NCBI RefSeq assembly: GCF_023276375.1
Contig: NZ_JALLPK010000001.1
Location: 248,001 to 312,000, forward strand
Source: Halocatena marina
Lineage (GTDB): Archaea; Halobacteriota; Halobacteria; Halobacteriales; Haloarculaceae
Length of the DNA: 64,000 bases
Reading direction: 5' to 3'
This document shows positions 1 to 9,162 of the stretch, in pieces. The notes below the pieces were generated by a model. The model did not search any database, was not told where the DNA came from, and worked only from the letters and a program-made list of their open reading frames with translations. Numbering within the stretch: the first letter of the stretch is position 1; each line of letters begins with the position of its first letter. Both the position numbers and the translations under genes were made by a program.

Positions 1-751
1 CTCCCAACTGTGCCTTTTCGCGTGTATATCGAGAGAGGTTGGTAATGTACTCTCGAATGGCGTCTTCAACACGCACACGAGAGACAGTCTGTCGAGCCGA
101 CCGGAGATCCTCGATGGCCGCAACAGGCGTCAACGAATCGATCGGATGGTCACCGACAACGCGGGCAAGTACCTGTGACTCTTCATCCTCGCCCGGATAT
201 CCGAGGTGAAGCTTTTTCATGAACCGATCGATTTCGGCGATCGGAAGATCATAGGTACGGTTACGCTCGACCGAGTTTTGTGTGGCGATGACAGTGAACG
301 GATCCGGCATCCGGCGTGTCTTGCCATCGACTGTCACCTGCTTTTCTTCCATCGCCTCCAGCAGCGCGCTCTGTGTCTTTGGAGGCGCACGGTTGATCTC
401 GTCGGCGAGCACAACGTTTGCGAATATCGGCCCGTTTCGGAAGTCGAACTCTCGTGTCTTCTGATTGAAGACGTTCACGCCGGTCACGTCGCTCGGAAGA
501 AGGTCTGGCGTGAACTGAATCCGCTTGAATATCCCGTCGATCGACCGGGCAATGGACCGTGCGAGCATCGTCTTTCCAACGCCCGGTACGTCTTCAAGGA
601 GCACATTCCCCTGTGCTAATAACGACGTTACAAGATGCTCGACGGTATCGTGGTGACCAACGATAACTCGCTCTACGTTCGTCATCACGCTCTGTGCTAA
701 CTCCTTTGGCTGCTCTACGTCGATAGTCTCTGCAGTGATATTGTCTGTCAT
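1..751 (-). CDS. MoxR-family AAA+ ATPase (C-terminus beyond window)
   Basis: This is a MoxR-type AAA+ ATPase, a chaperone-like ATPase that usually works with a von Willebrand factor A protein and a DUF58 protein encoded next to it. The reading frame is open from the ATG at 749-751 to the window edge, so about 250 N-terminal residues are visible. Walker A (GVGKT) lies near residues 57-61, Walker B (VLADEIN) near 114-120, followed by the MoxR-typical stretch RAPPKTQSALLEAMEE and the sensor-1 motif VIATQN. The frame ends at the edge without a stop, so the lid domain is missing only because the window stops. Its expected partners would lie to the left, outside the window. The gene to the right is divergent. 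The family is clear; the client protein is unknown. Confidence 0.93.
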   Translation of the reverse strand, partial: MTDNITAETIDVEQPKELAQSVMTNVERVIVGHHDTVEHLVTSLLAQGNVLLEDVPGVGKTMLARSIARSIDGIFKRIQFTPDLLPSDVTGVNVFNQKTREFDFRNGPIFANVVLADEINRAPPKTQSALLEAMEEKQVTVDGKTRRMPDPFTVIATQNSVERNRTYDLPIAEIDRFMKKLHLGYPGEDEESQVLARVVGDHPIDSLTPVAAIEDLRSARQTVSRVRVEDAIREYITNLSRYTREKAQLG

Positions 752-1070
752 AACTCGCGCCTACTACAAGTGACTCTCACAAGCGTACATACGGCTTCTC
801 GATGCAGAGTATAGGTCGAGCTCACATTCCGCTTGTCGGGCCGAAGCGTAGTAACTCTGCTGGGTTACATTGTCGGTAAAAAACACGGATTCGAACATCC
901 TTGCCACAGTATTATCGGTAAAAAATAATGATAAAAGGCTAAAAACGTTCGAATAATCGTTCGAACTGTTCAATCCCTATACTGCAGTCGCCTCTAAAAC
1001 AGTGAAACCCACTGAAAACCACCGGAACTATTCTCCCCTTTTATGAGATTTGCTGTGTTCTTTCGGTTCG
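752..1070. other. Divergent intergenic region
   Basis: About 320 bases separate the divergently transcribed MoxR and DUF7344 genes. The stretch is AT-richer than its flanks, with runs of A around 875-950, and should hold both promoters. I could not single out a convincing TATA box, and no RNA gene or repeat was seen. Confidence 0.5.
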
Positions 1071-1733
1071 ATGAGTACACGTGCATCCCCATCGGAACAG
1101 TCTGGGATTTCCCCGCCCGCCTCCGCTGAAGAAATCACACCACCAACACTTGAACGAGATGACGTCTTCCATCTGCTACAGAACCAGCGGCGGCGGTCGG
1201 TACTCCGGTATCTTTTCGAAAATCCAGCGATCGACTCCGTCGAAATGCGAGTCGTCACAGAACAAGTTGCAGCATGGGAGAATAACACGACAGTCACGAA
1301 GCTAACATCGAACGCACGGCAGCGAGTCTACATCGCACTGTATCAGTCTCATCTCCCCAAACTCGACGATGCTGGCGTCATTGCGTACGATCAAAACCGT
1401 GGGACGATCGAGCCTTGTTCGCTACTGGACGAACTCGAACCGTATCTTTTCACAGATACGACGCCCGACAGTGGTGCTTCTGAGACAGTCGAAGAGTCAG
1501 CAGACGAAACAACACAACAGGAGACCGAATCAGAGATGACGTCCGAAACAGAGAGCGAAGCTGGCTGGTCCGTTTCGTGGAACGACTACTATCTCGGTTT
1601 ATCGGTACTCAGTCTTCTCTTGGTCGTTGCAGTAACACTACTTTTCCCGACTCTGAGTGCAGGCCCGTGGCCGTTGCTCAGCGCTATTATCGGGAGTGTC
1701 TTCGGTCTGAGCGCGCTAATTCAGCGGTCCTAA
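1071..1733 (+). CDS. DUF7344 domain protein with two C-terminal membrane helices
   Basis: A 220-residue haloarchaeal protein. The N-terminal third (about residues 30-120) resembles the DUF7344 winged-helix-like domain: FHLLQNQRRRSVLRYLFE, then EQVAAWEN, then a YQSHLPKLDDAGVIAYD segment typical of this family. A Thr/Glu-rich acidic linker follows, then two hydrophobic segments near the C-terminus (about 172-190 and 198-215). The layout suggests a membrane-anchored DNA-binding protein. I chose the ATG at 1071 because the only upstream in-frame start is a TTG at 1050 that adds seven non-acidic residues. It is divergent from the MoxR gene. The target is unknown, and the regulatory role is inferred from the domain. 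Confidence 0.8.
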   Translation: MSTRASPSEQSGISPPASAEEITPPTLERDDVFHLLQNQRRRSVLRYLFENPAIDSVEMRVVTEQVAAWENNTTVTKLTSNARQRVYIALYQSHLPKLDDAGVIAYDQNRGTIEPCSLLDELEPYLFTDTTPDSGASETVEESADETTQQETESEMTSETESEAGWSVSWNDYYLGLSVLSLLLVVAVTLLFPTLSAGPWPLLSAIIGSVFGLSALIQRS

Positions 1734-1777
1734 AGGAATAGTGTGTAATACGTTCGGGGGAGCGTCGTTCTGCTCCG

Positions 1778-2797
1778 CTACTCCAACCCGAGCGGTTTCG
1801 ACATCTTCTCATCGACATGCATATTCATCATCACGTCCGCATCCGCGGTTACCACGTTTGCGTTCGTGCTTGATTGTGTAGTCGTCGATTCCGTAGGTGT
1901 GTTCGTTGTGTCTGTGCTACTTGCCGTTTCGTTCACCGAGTCGCTCGCTGTCTGAGTGCTACTTGTCTGCGTTTCCGCCGGTTCCGTCGAATTAGAAGTA
2001 GTCTGGGTTTCCGTACCAGTTGCTTCTGACGTGTTTGTGGCGGATTCAGGCGTTTGGGTAGAGTTGTTCGCTACAGTGTCTGTGGGTGTGGGCGTGGCTG
2101 TGTCGTTAGCCGTCGTGTTGTTGATTGTCGGGGCCTCGTTATCGCTGACGACCCACTCTCCCGAACTGTTGTTCAACAGACTGTCAGTGAGATCTGACGA
2201 GTTGTTGTAACCGATATCTTGGGGAGATGTGTTGGTCGTTTCGAGTACCGTCTTGAGCGACGGACCATCCGCTTCTGGTGGGTCTCCACCGGATGTAACC
2301 CTCGTACCCTGTGTTTCTAAGTTATCGACACCAAGCCAGTAGGCTTCGAGTGTCGTTGGCATCGGGTTCGGGACTCCTGGTGGGAGACAGACTCCCAGCA
2401 GCGAAAGCGTGTTGACCAACATGTTTTCACCGTTTGTGTACAACACGAGTGCGCCGTTCACTTCGCCGGAGGGGAAACTAACGTGGGCTTTGACACCACC
2501 CTCCTTACCGAGGTATATATCGACGTCCTTCAGTTTCGAATCCGTGACGGTGACTTTGTTCACACCACCGTCGATCTTTTCGGCACAGATCTGCCCACCA
2601 TCAGTCGCGTGTGGGAAGATCCCGCCAGTTCGGACCGTAAACGTCGCTTCATCATCGATACCGTCAGGCGCAGCAGCGGCGGGATTGAATAGTGCGAGAC
2701 TGCCGCTCGACACGACCAGTAACGCAAGCACACACGTGAGTGCTGCTCGCATCGTCAATAGTGCCCTCAATCGTCGACGGAGTCGATATTTCGACAT
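1778..2797 (-). CDS. Secreted Thr/Ser-rich protein of the DUF6230/DUF6114 cassette
   Basis: A 339-residue protein with an N-terminal export signal: a basic start (RLRRRLRALLTMRAA), a hydrophobic core, and the likely cleavage region NPAAAAPDG near residue 43. A globular part of about 130 residues follows, with one Cys near 71 and one near 137. A long low-complexity region (about 190-310), dominated by Thr, Ser, Asn and Glu, contains several N-X-S/T sequons and looks like a glycosylated stalk. The last 20 residues are more ordered (VMMNMHVDEKMSKPL) with no membrane anchor. It is the last gene of a minus-strand trio, 4 bp after the DUF6114 gene. I do not recognise the globular domain. A cell-surface or secreted role is inferred from signal and composition. 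Confidence 0.75.
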   Translation of the reverse strand: MSKYRLRRRLRALLTMRAALTCVLALLVVSSGSLALFNPAAAAPDGIDDEATFTVRTGGIFPHATDGGQICAEKIDGGVNKVTVTDSKLKDVDIYLGKEGGVKAHVSFPSGEVNGALVLYTNGENMLVNTLSLLGVCLPPGVPNPMPTTLEAYWLGVDNLETQGTRVTSGGDPPEADGPSLKTVLETTNTSPQDIGYNNSSDLTDSLLNNSSGEWVVSDNEAPTINNTTANDTATPTPTDTVANNSTQTPESATNTSEATGTETQTTSNSTEPAETQTSSTQTASDSVNETASSTDTTNTPTESTTTQSSTNANVVTADADVMMNMHVDEKMSKPLGLE

Positions 2798-2801
2798 TCT
2801 T

Positions 2802-3275
2802 TTATCGCCACTTACTCACAAGCCCAGAGACACCATCGTCGTCTGATTCGTCCGAATCTGCATTGGGACCCCAGTCGAACGGGTTTGTCTCCTCTACCTC
2901 ATCTGATTCCCACGCGATACAGAGATTTGAGCCGATCAGACCCAGCAACATCCCGATGAACAGACCACCAAGTGTTCCCATGAGAGAGATGATCGACAGT
3001 GCCCCGCCGACGTAACCGATCATCGTCGAGAACTCGGGCTTCGTGAGCGCGAATACGCCAGTCAGGAAGACGAGCGATGAACTCACAAGGCCGAGGAAGG
3101 CAGTTGAACTTCCGACAAGGATGAGGTCCTTCCCGTAGCTGATCGCCACGTAGGCCATGAACACGCTTCCAAGGAGCAGTAACGAGCCGCCAAGGAACGG
3201 ACGACGGGCTCGCCAGTCTCCGAACCGCTGTCGACGTTCGCTCATGAAACCGCGATTTGAATTTGACATATTCAC
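2802..3275 (-). CDS. DUF6114-like four-helix membrane protein
   Basis: A 157-residue protein with the pattern of DUF6114: a basic leader with FGDWRARRPFLGG, then four hydrophobic segments (about 27-47, 50-73, 80-101 and 103-123), then an acidic tail. In Actinobacteria DUF6114 genes sit beside DUF6230 genes, and the same order is seen here. Alternative starts exist at residue 3 and residue 11 (MSERRQRF); the later one would remove a Ser/Asn-rich leader. It lies 47 bp after the DUF6230 gene and 4 bp before the Thr-rich gene, so one transcript is likely. Function is unknown. The family call comes from memory of the family pattern. Confidence 0.7.
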   Translation of the reverse strand: MNMSNSNRGFMSERRQRFGDWRARRPFLGGSLLLLGSVFMAYVAISYGKDLILVGSSTAFLGLVSSSLVFLTGVFALTKPEFSTMIGYVGGALSIISLMGTLGGLFIGMLLGLIGSNLCIAWESDEVEETNPFDWGPNADSDESDDDGVSGLVSKWR

Positions 3276-3322
3276 TTCCAGGGATGCAATTGTGTCTTAA
3301 TAGAGGTTCCTACTCGTCCCCT

Positions 3323-3970
3323 CTACTCGCTGTAATTCCCGTCGCCGTCGTTATCGTATTGGACTTGAAGATGAAGTCCTGGAATACTGATTGAACTCGA
3401 CGCGAGATAGTGTGCCGTAATGTTGGCGTTCTCCAAGTTCTGGGCCGGACCATCGTTGCTCGTGTCAACGAGCCGTCCGTCCTCTAGCTTCTTTTGTGAC
3501 TCAGATGCATCACCCGACCAAATACCGAATGACTCGGACGGATTGTCCGAGTTGGATTCATCGATAACCTGCTGGTTGAAGGTGGCTTTGTCAGCCTTCA
3601 GGTCACTGATTTTGACCATCTGCTGATCCGCCGTGACATCTCCATTAGATGTCATGACGATCCGAGCGTTCCCGTTGAGTCCGGGCATGCTGGCGACGTT
3701 GATCTCCTTCATGAGCTTCATGCCTTTGATCGTGACGCCTTTCTGTTCGACAACGGCCATGGGGTAAGCATCCTCACTGCTGGTATCATCAGCACCTGGG
3801 TAGATGAGGGCTGATTCAGCGGTGAGCTGGTCAGCCTGGATGGTGAATCCTCCAATCCCGGCGAGAGGGACGGCGTATGCGGTTCCCGTTGAAAGAACGA
3901 GTAACCCAATTGCCGCCAATACCGCGAACGATGCACCCATGCCCTTTCCGAATGTGCGCTTGTTGTACAT
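3323..3970 (-). CDS. DUF6230-like secreted protein
   Basis: A 215-residue protein. Residues 1-33 form a signal peptide (KGMGASFAVLAAIGLLVLST, then AYA-V cleavage region). The mature part starts with PLAGIGGFTIQADQL, resembling the DUF6230 opening, and it has the repeated 'GVTIKGMKL... INVASMPGL' segments expected of the family. Some actinobacterial members have been labelled cholesterol esterase, but I see no GxSxG serine-hydrolase motif here, so I would not transfer that name. It is the first gene of the trio and carries the promoter for all three. The role is probably extracytoplasmic and is otherwise unknown. Confidence 0.7.
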   Translation of the reverse strand: MYNKRTFGKGMGASFAVLAAIGLLVLSTGTAYAVPLAGIGGFTIQADQLTAESALIYPGADDTSSEDAYPMAVVEQKGVTIKGMKLMKEINVASMPGLNGNARIVMTSNGDVTADQQMVKISDLKADKATFNQQVIDESNSDNPSESFGIWSGDASESQKKLEDGRLVDTSNDGPAQNLENANITAHYLASSSISIPGLHLQVQYDNDGDGNYSE

Positions 3971-4562
3971 AGCTACCGTATTAAGTCCGCGTACGATTAC
4001 GGTCGATGTAGTCTAGCCCTATATGTTTACCGAATTGCATGCATGTCGTACAATATGCCTGTTGTGTTCGAATAAGGACTATACGTACCGCTTACGAGGG
4101 AAATGCTTTCCCGTTGTCCCGCTTCGCTACCGAATGCTCACGGGCTTTCATCGACCTGGTCTCTGTTGCGTGTCTCTCTGTTAGAGTTTTTGCCCCGGAT
4201 ATACGTGGCTATTTAATAGAATTGTTAGCTGTAGTGGATGTAATATCTATTGTCATTTTTGTCCTGTCGTTCTCTTCTGACGTTCGATGATCAAGTGCGA
4301 AACATAAGTATAGGGGGAACAATAACGTGGAAATAGCGAAACTATCGATAGCCGCTCTATTGACTCTCTAGAACGTGCTTTCGCTTGGTCGGCATTCTCT
4401 GAACGGGTCGCAATTCGGTGATCATCACGACGCAGTCGATCGTGATCACACGATGATGAGCTTCCCACGTATCGAACGGATCGAAAACACAATCATACAG
4501 TCTCGAAAAGAGTCCGGAAATTCTCAGTTGTTCGGATAGCGTCCTTGATTGTAACCGAACAC
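3971..4562. other. Intergenic region, no gene recognised
   Basis: Nearly 600 bases between two minus-strand genes. Short open frames on both strands have poor haloarchaeal codon character and basic, Cys-rich translations, so I regard them as noise. AT-rich stretches near 4010-4035 and 4190-4270 probably include the promoter of the DUF6230 trio. No tRNA, repeat or insertion-sequence end was seen. Confidence 0.45.
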
Positions 4563-5120
4563 TCACCGTTCCATAATCACGCCGTAAACGAGACCCATCA
4601 TTCCACCGTAGGTCATCCAGGCAAACAGGGGGATCAGTCCAAGAGAGGGAAGCGCGTATGCACCGCTGTAACCAATGAGCGAGAGCCACAGGGGAACTCC
4701 GAATCCGTAGAAGACGACCCCAACGGCGAGACCATAGACCTGCCCGAGAGCGAAAAGAGTCACACCGAGCGCAGAAATGTTGAGGAGTGGAACGAGAAGC
4801 TTCTGCAACAGTGTGCTCTTACTCGACAGCGCGATGATTGTCGTAACGAACGAGTTGACTGATCCGGAGGCAAACGCGAGAAATGGAAGTCCAAGCAGTA
4901 CTCCACATACGAAAAGCAGTAGTGCTCCTCCGGTCAGTGTCGGCTCACGCACCGTCGCACCGAGCATCTTGACTGCTTCGAGACCATCGGGATGAAAATG
5001 GAGGATAAGGTTGGCTTGCAACGCTCCGAACAGGCTGGCCCCGATTATTCCTTCGATCTCGTCGATACCGATATCGAACGAGAACAGCGACCGTATGTTA
5101 CGTTCCATATCCTCTCCCAT
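4563..5120 (-). CDS. Haloarchaeal membrane protein, unknown function
   Basis: A 185-residue protein with an amphipathic, acidic N-terminus (about residues 1-40) and four to five hydrophobic segments (about 60-85, 95-110, 112-135, 137-158 and 160-182), rich in Gly and Leu. A start at residue 5 (MERNIRSL, position 5108) is equally plausible. It is followed, on the same strand upstream, by another small membrane protein (5238-5708), suggesting a pair. I recognise no catalytic motif or named family. Confidence 0.65.
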   Translation of the reverse strand: MGEDMERNIRSLFSFDIGIDEIEGIIGASLFGALQANLILHFHPDGLEAVKMLGATVREPTLTGGALLLFVCGVLLGLPFLAFASGSVNSFVTTIIALSSKSTLLQKLLVPLLNISALGVTLFALGQVYGLAVGVVFYGFGVPLWLSLIGYSGAYALPSLGLIPLFAWMTYGGMMGLVYGVIMER

Positions 5121-5237
5121 TCCTCATGTGGTAAAAGTCTCTTGCAGGAATGGCTGGGTGATTTATTATGGCTGGTCGCTGAGGAACCTGCCACGCCGAC
5201 AGCTCATTCGGCACGCACTCTGAATCCTGAAACATGA

Positions 5238-5708
5238 TCAGCGTCTGAACGCGGAATTGACGACTGTCCGTAGCAGGGCGCCAATCATCCCGCCGATAAT
5301 GCTATCGACAACGATGAAACCGGCAATCCCGAGGATAATGAGCAGCGAGCCTATCGTCCCCATCCCGCTGAACTGCGGAGCGATGATCCCGACAGCGTCC
5401 TGCATCAGCGATGGAGGTTCGATGATACCGAATAACTGACCGACGAGTACAGCGTTCGTCCCGCCGACGAGCCCCGCGATGATCCCGGCGATAATTCCGT
5501 GCAGCCATCCACGCGGCCCACCGACGATGTACGCAGCTACGAAGCCTGCGATGACGCCGCCACCGACGTAGTTGAGGACTGGAATCAACAGTGCGCTCAT
5601 ATTGACAAGGATCCCGAGCGTCGCCCCTGCAAGAATTGCCCTTTTGCTTATCGAGAGATCGAGTAAGTCGATCTTCGTTTCAAATACTGTCGTGTTACTC
5701 CCGCTCAT
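5238..5708 (-). CDS. DUF5518-like membrane protein
   Basis: A 156-residue protein starting at the ATG at 5706-5708 (MSGSNTTVFETK). The longer frame to 5789 adds a leader that looks untranslated. Four Gly/Ile-rich hydrophobic segments are visible, with the pattern NYVGGGVIAGFVAAYIVGG typical of the haloarchaeal DUF5518 family and a Gly-zipper-like GIIAGIIAGLVGGTNAVLVG segment. Function is unknown; such proteins are small integral membrane proteins that may oligomerise. The family call is by pattern. Confidence 0.7.
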   Translation of the reverse strand: MSGSNTTVFETKIDLLDLSISKRAILAGATLGILVNMSALLIPVLNYVGGGVIAGFVAAYIVGGPRGWLHGIIAGIIAGLVGGTNAVLVGQLFGIIEPPSLMQDAVGIIAPQFSGMGTIGSLLIILGIAGFIVVDSIIGGMIGALLRTVVNSAFRR

Positions 5709-5856
5709 ACGTCGTGTTATTACCCCAACCCCGTAATAAATCCTCGGAGATATATCTTCGTATCCTATGTGATCGTGCCTCAAAAACACTGCAGTCTCAC
5801 GATTAGCGGTGGTTCCTCAGACAACAGTAACGACGATATGTGAAGTGTTTCTATCG

Positions 5857-8445
5857 TTATGTGTACTCGCTCCCAACGATTTCCCTGATCCGGTCCGCAG
5901 TCACTTCTCCAACACCTGATACGTCCATGAGCTCTTCTTCGGAAGCACTCATGACGGTCTCAACACTGCCGAAGTGCTCAAGCAGCGCACGCGCCGTCAC
6001 CGGACCGATCTCTGCGACCGAGCTAACCACGTACTCCTGCTGTTCTGCGAGCGTCTTCGCGCTTTTTTCCCCGTGAACACTCACTTCACGGTCCGAATCC
6101 GTTTGCTCACGGCGCGCAATGACCTCAAGCATCTCTGTCGTCTCTTGCTCATCACGCGTTTGAAGAACGCTTGCGCCAAAATCGGTGGCGAGCGACGCCA
6201 ACGCACCCCGGATTGCGTTCGGGTGTACGTTCCGTCGTTCGTACAGTCTGTCACCTTCGAGGACGACGACTGGTCGGGAGTAGTTTCGCGCGGCGTCTCG
6301 GACCTGCTCAAACAACGAACGGTCGCTCCCCACGAGCGTGTCGAGGAAATCCTCAACGGTTTTACGCTCCACGACGGCCCGATCCGAAAGGACGTAATCG
6401 CCCACGGAGAGCGTTTCGAGTCGTGTCGTGATATCCTCGCGTTTCGAAAGTTCACGAGCGATGGTCGCATCGAGCTCTCGCTGATCGATAACGATTTCGA
6501 CCGCATCGGCCTCTCCAGCGGATGGGACAGGGGTCTCTGTTTCACTCCCTTTGGCGTCCGACTCGTCATCCGGACCCGACGAGACGAATGCGTCTAACCC
6601 GGATTGTCCCGCTTGTTGTGCGTTGTTTTGTGTGGTCTCTCTTTGCTCGCTTTCGCCATTTCGTCCGGCGCTTTCTTTCTCACGCTTTGCAGCAGCGTGG
6701 TCGGATTCTGAGCCAGTCATTTCGTCCGTTTGTTCTTCCTCCGTGCCATCGAGCGCCGATTGTCCGAGTTCGCTGTTCACCTCGTTGACGACGCCTTTGA
6801 GCGCCCGTAACTCCTCTTCCATTCGTTTTTCTTCCCGTCGGGAGATCCAGAAGAACGCCTCATCACGTGTGTCTTCTGCGAGGAGCACCACCACGTGTCC
6901 CTCGCGTCCGCGTCCAGTTCGTCCCTTGCGTTGAATGGAGCGAATGCCCTTTGGCACCGGCTCGTAGAACAACACGAGATCGACCTCTGGAACGTCAAGA
7001 CCTTCTTCTGCGACCGATGTCGAGACGAGCACCTCGAACTCTCCAGCGCGGAACGCATCGAGCGTTTCCTGCTGTTCGGTCTGTGTCATCCCGTCCGATC
7101 CCTCCGTGTCGCTCTGTCCGACGAACTTCCGGGTCGAAAAGTGATCAGAGAAGAAATCGGTCAGCGTCTCTGCTGTGTCACGAGATTCGGTGAAGACGAT
7201 GATACGCTCACCATCCTCGACGCCGAGCGTCTGTGCCAGGAGAATACGTGCACGCCGGAACTTCGGGTGCAGATCGTCGTACTCCTCGACGCGACGCATT
7301 GACTCTTTCACTTTGGGATCACTAACAAATCGCTGTGCGGCTTTCGACGCTCCAGACGAGCGCGCAGCGTTGCGCTGTCGTTCGAAGTACCGCCGAAGCG
7401 ACTCGACGCTCTGAGTCTCGACAAGTTCGACCGCACGCCGGAGTTTCATGATCTCCGCGTGGGCGGACATCCCTTTGTATCCCTCAGACTTTCCCGAATC
7501 GATCAGTCGCTGGAGTTTCGCTCGTATCCGGTTCAAGTCTTTCTGTGACATCCCCGGTCTGGTCGTGTCCGTCACACCGAGCTGTTTCAGCCGTTCGAGA
7601 CGGTCGCCGATCACCGATTTCAACGAATCACGAATCGTGAGTATCTCTTCGGGGAGTTCGATATGCTCCCACTCCACCTCAGTCTGATACGTGAATGTAC
7701 TCACGTCCGAGTCCGTCTCAGTCATTACCTCGACCTCTCTGAGACCGAGATTCGAACACACAGTCAGAATCTCCGCTTTGTCGCCACCGGGTGAGGCACT
7801 CATCCCTGTCACGAGCGGGTCCGCAGCATCCTGATGATACCGCTCTGCAATGTAGTTGTACGAGTAATCACCAGTCGCACGGTGACACTCATCGAATGTG
7901 AGGTGGACAACGTCATGAAGAGAGATTCGGCTGCCGACGAGATCGTTTTCAACGACTTGCGGCGTTGCAACGACAATTCGCGCTTGGTCCCAGAGCTCCG
8001 AACGATCATCCGGGCTGACCGCTCCTGTGAAGACGACAATCTCGTCGTCAGGAACGCCGAGTGCCTCGCGGTAGAACGTTGCGTGCTGCTGGACGAGTGG
8101 CTTCGTCGGAGCGAGCAACAACGACTTGCGTTTTTGCCCCGATTCAGAATCCTCGGCTACGGCATCCGACCGAGAGTCAGACGTAGACGTGGAGGTGGAG
8201 GTGGACGTAGAATCGGTGGAGGAGTCCAACGCAGCGGGATTTGAAACACGTATCCCACTGTCGTGCAGTCGGTGGGCAGTGACGAGCAGGCTCACTGTTG
8301 TCTTCCCCAGCCCGGTCGGGAGACAGACGAGTGTATGGTCTCCGGTTGCCGTCGCAGCCAGCTGAAGTTGGTATTCGCGGCGCTCAAGCAGTCCGGGCGT
8401 CAGCAACGGGTGATCGAGATTGGGTCCCTCGTCGACAGCCGCCAT
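5857..8445 (-). CDS. hef: Hef: archaeal FANCM/XPF-type helicase-nuclease
   Basis: An 862-residue Hef protein that processes stalled replication forks and branched DNA. Order of domains: an SF2 helicase with Walker A PTGLGKT (residues 43-49) and DECH box (LTFDECHRATG, near 190), then the second RecA domain with the TSVAEEGLDVPEVD and QRKGRTGRGREG motifs. An acidic, Ser/Glu-rich linker follows. The XPF/ERCC4 nuclease domain carries GDYVLSDRAVVERKTVEDF near 680, retaining the ERKxxxD catalytic core. A tandem helix-hairpin-helix forms the C-terminus (EIGPVTARALLEHFGS, VSGVGEVTADRI). Length fits the euryarchaeal family. An unusual run of Ser/Thr-Asp dipeptides (about residues 73-105) interrupts the first RecA domain between motifs I and Ia. 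The gene stands alone. Confidence 0.96.
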   Translation of the reverse strand: MAAVDEGPNLDHPLLTPGLLERREYQLQLAATATGDHTLVCLPTGLGKTTVSLLVTAHRLHDSGIRVSNPAALDSSTDSTSTSTSTSTSDSRSDAVAEDSESGQKRKSLLLAPTKPLVQQHATFYREALGVPDDEIVVFTGAVSPDDRSELWDQARIVVATPQVVENDLVGSRISLHDVVHLTFDECHRATGDYSYNYIAERYHQDAADPLVTGMSASPGGDKAEILTVCSNLGLREVEVMTETDSDVSTFTYQTEVEWEHIELPEEILTIRDSLKSVIGDRLERLKQLGVTDTTRPGMSQKDLNRIRAKLQRLIDSGKSEGYKGMSAHAEIMKLRRAVELVETQSVESLRRYFERQRNAARSSGASKAAQRFVSDPKVKESMRRVEEYDDLHPKFRRARILLAQTLGVEDGERIIVFTESRDTAETLTDFFSDHFSTRKFVGQSDTEGSDGMTQTEQQETLDAFRAGEFEVLVSTSVAEEGLDVPEVDLVLFYEPVPKGIRSIQRKGRTGRGREGHVVVLLAEDTRDEAFFWISRREEKRMEEELRALKGVVNEVNSELGQSALDGTEEEQTDEMTGSESDHAAAKREKESAGRNGESEQRETTQNNAQQAGQSGLDAFVSSGPDDESDAKGSETETPVPSAGEADAVEIVIDQRELDATIARELSKREDITTRLETLSVGDYVLSDRAVVERKTVEDFLDTLVGSDRSLFEQVRDAARNYSRPVVVLEGDRLYERRNVHPNAIRGALASLATDFGASVLQTRDEQETTEMLEVIARREQTDSDREVSVHGEKSAKTLAEQQEYVVSSVAEIGPVTARALLEHFGSVETVMSASEEELMDVSGVGEVTADRIREIVGSEYT

Positions 8446-8577
8446 TATCTGTATCCTGTCGTCTCTACCGCATAAACGTTCTCGTACCGGTGTGGAAGTG
8501 AAATAGTATAGTGAATATCTAACATGAATAAAAGCATTGTGTCGAAATGATGCGGATGAAATTTCCAGGGTCGATTC

Positions 8578-9162
8578 TCAGCCAATCGGTGGAAGAGATA
8601 CCAACAGGTGATGGCTCCCGGCGATTGCCAGTGCTGCTACCATTGGGATCGTGAGGTTGTCGTCGATGACGTATCCAGCGATAATTGGCTTTGCCCCGTC
8701 GGCTGCTGTTGCAGCGATAGCTCCACAGACTGCTGGGATAATGTCCACGAACGGGAGAGCAATGAGCGTACAGATGCCGAACATCGAAAACAGGATGTAT
8801 GCCGGTTTCACAGTTGCTGGTTCACTGGAGCTGAGGAGACCGATCACGGGATCAGCAATCATGAGCATCAATAACGCGGGAAGCGCCACAGACGGATGGA
8901 ATATGAGTGCAACGACGGTCGAGCTGAACATGTACAGCGCGTATCCCGCAAGATGGTCGCGTTCGTACTCACGAGTGAGCGTCTCGAAGATGCTCCACTC
9001 GATCAGACCAGAGAGCCGGAGAGCTTCGAGCGTCAGTGTAAGGAGCGTTCCGAGCACAAAACACATCCGTACCTGATCCCACGTGAAAAGTCCAATGACG
9101 TACGCAAGTGGGAGGGACACCCCAGATGCGTGAACGAGACGACGCTCAACCTCCGGCTGCAT
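8578..9162 (-). CDS. Dolichol-kinase / CTP-transferase-like membrane protein
   Basis: A 194-residue polytopic membrane protein resembling the haloarchaeal dolichol-kinase-like / phosphatidate-cytidylyltransferase-like group. It opens with the family-like EVERRLVHASGVSLPLAYV and closes with the diagnostic segment AATAADGAKPIIAGYVIDDNLTIPM, which corresponds to the E-A...DDNLTIP nucleotide-binding region. About six hydrophobic segments are visible. Such proteins phosphorylate or activate polyprenols used in S-layer and lipid glycosylation. The gene starts one base after the glyS stop on the same strand, so it is likely co-transcribed with glyS. The kinase activity is an inference from family. 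Confidence 0.75.
   Translation of the reverse strand: MQPEVERRLVHASGVSLPLAYVIGLFTWDQVRMCFVLGTLLTLTLEALRLSGLIEWSIFETLTREYERDHLAGYALYMFSSTVVALIFHPSVALPALLMLMIADPVIGLLSSSEPATVKPAYILFSMFGICTLIALPFVDIIPAVCGAIAATAADGAKPIIAGYVIDDNLTIPMVAALAIAGSHHLLVSLPPIG

Noticed and set aside
3323-3970. Annotation of the DUF6230-like protein as cholesterol esterase
   Set aside because: No GxSxG motif or other hydrolase signature is present. The label is an old transferred annotation in the family.
4357-4689. A 110-codon minus-strand frame in the 4-kb spacer
   Set aside because: It overlaps the 3' end of the membrane protein gene and the product is basic and Cys/Trp/Arg-rich, unlike haloarchaeal proteins.
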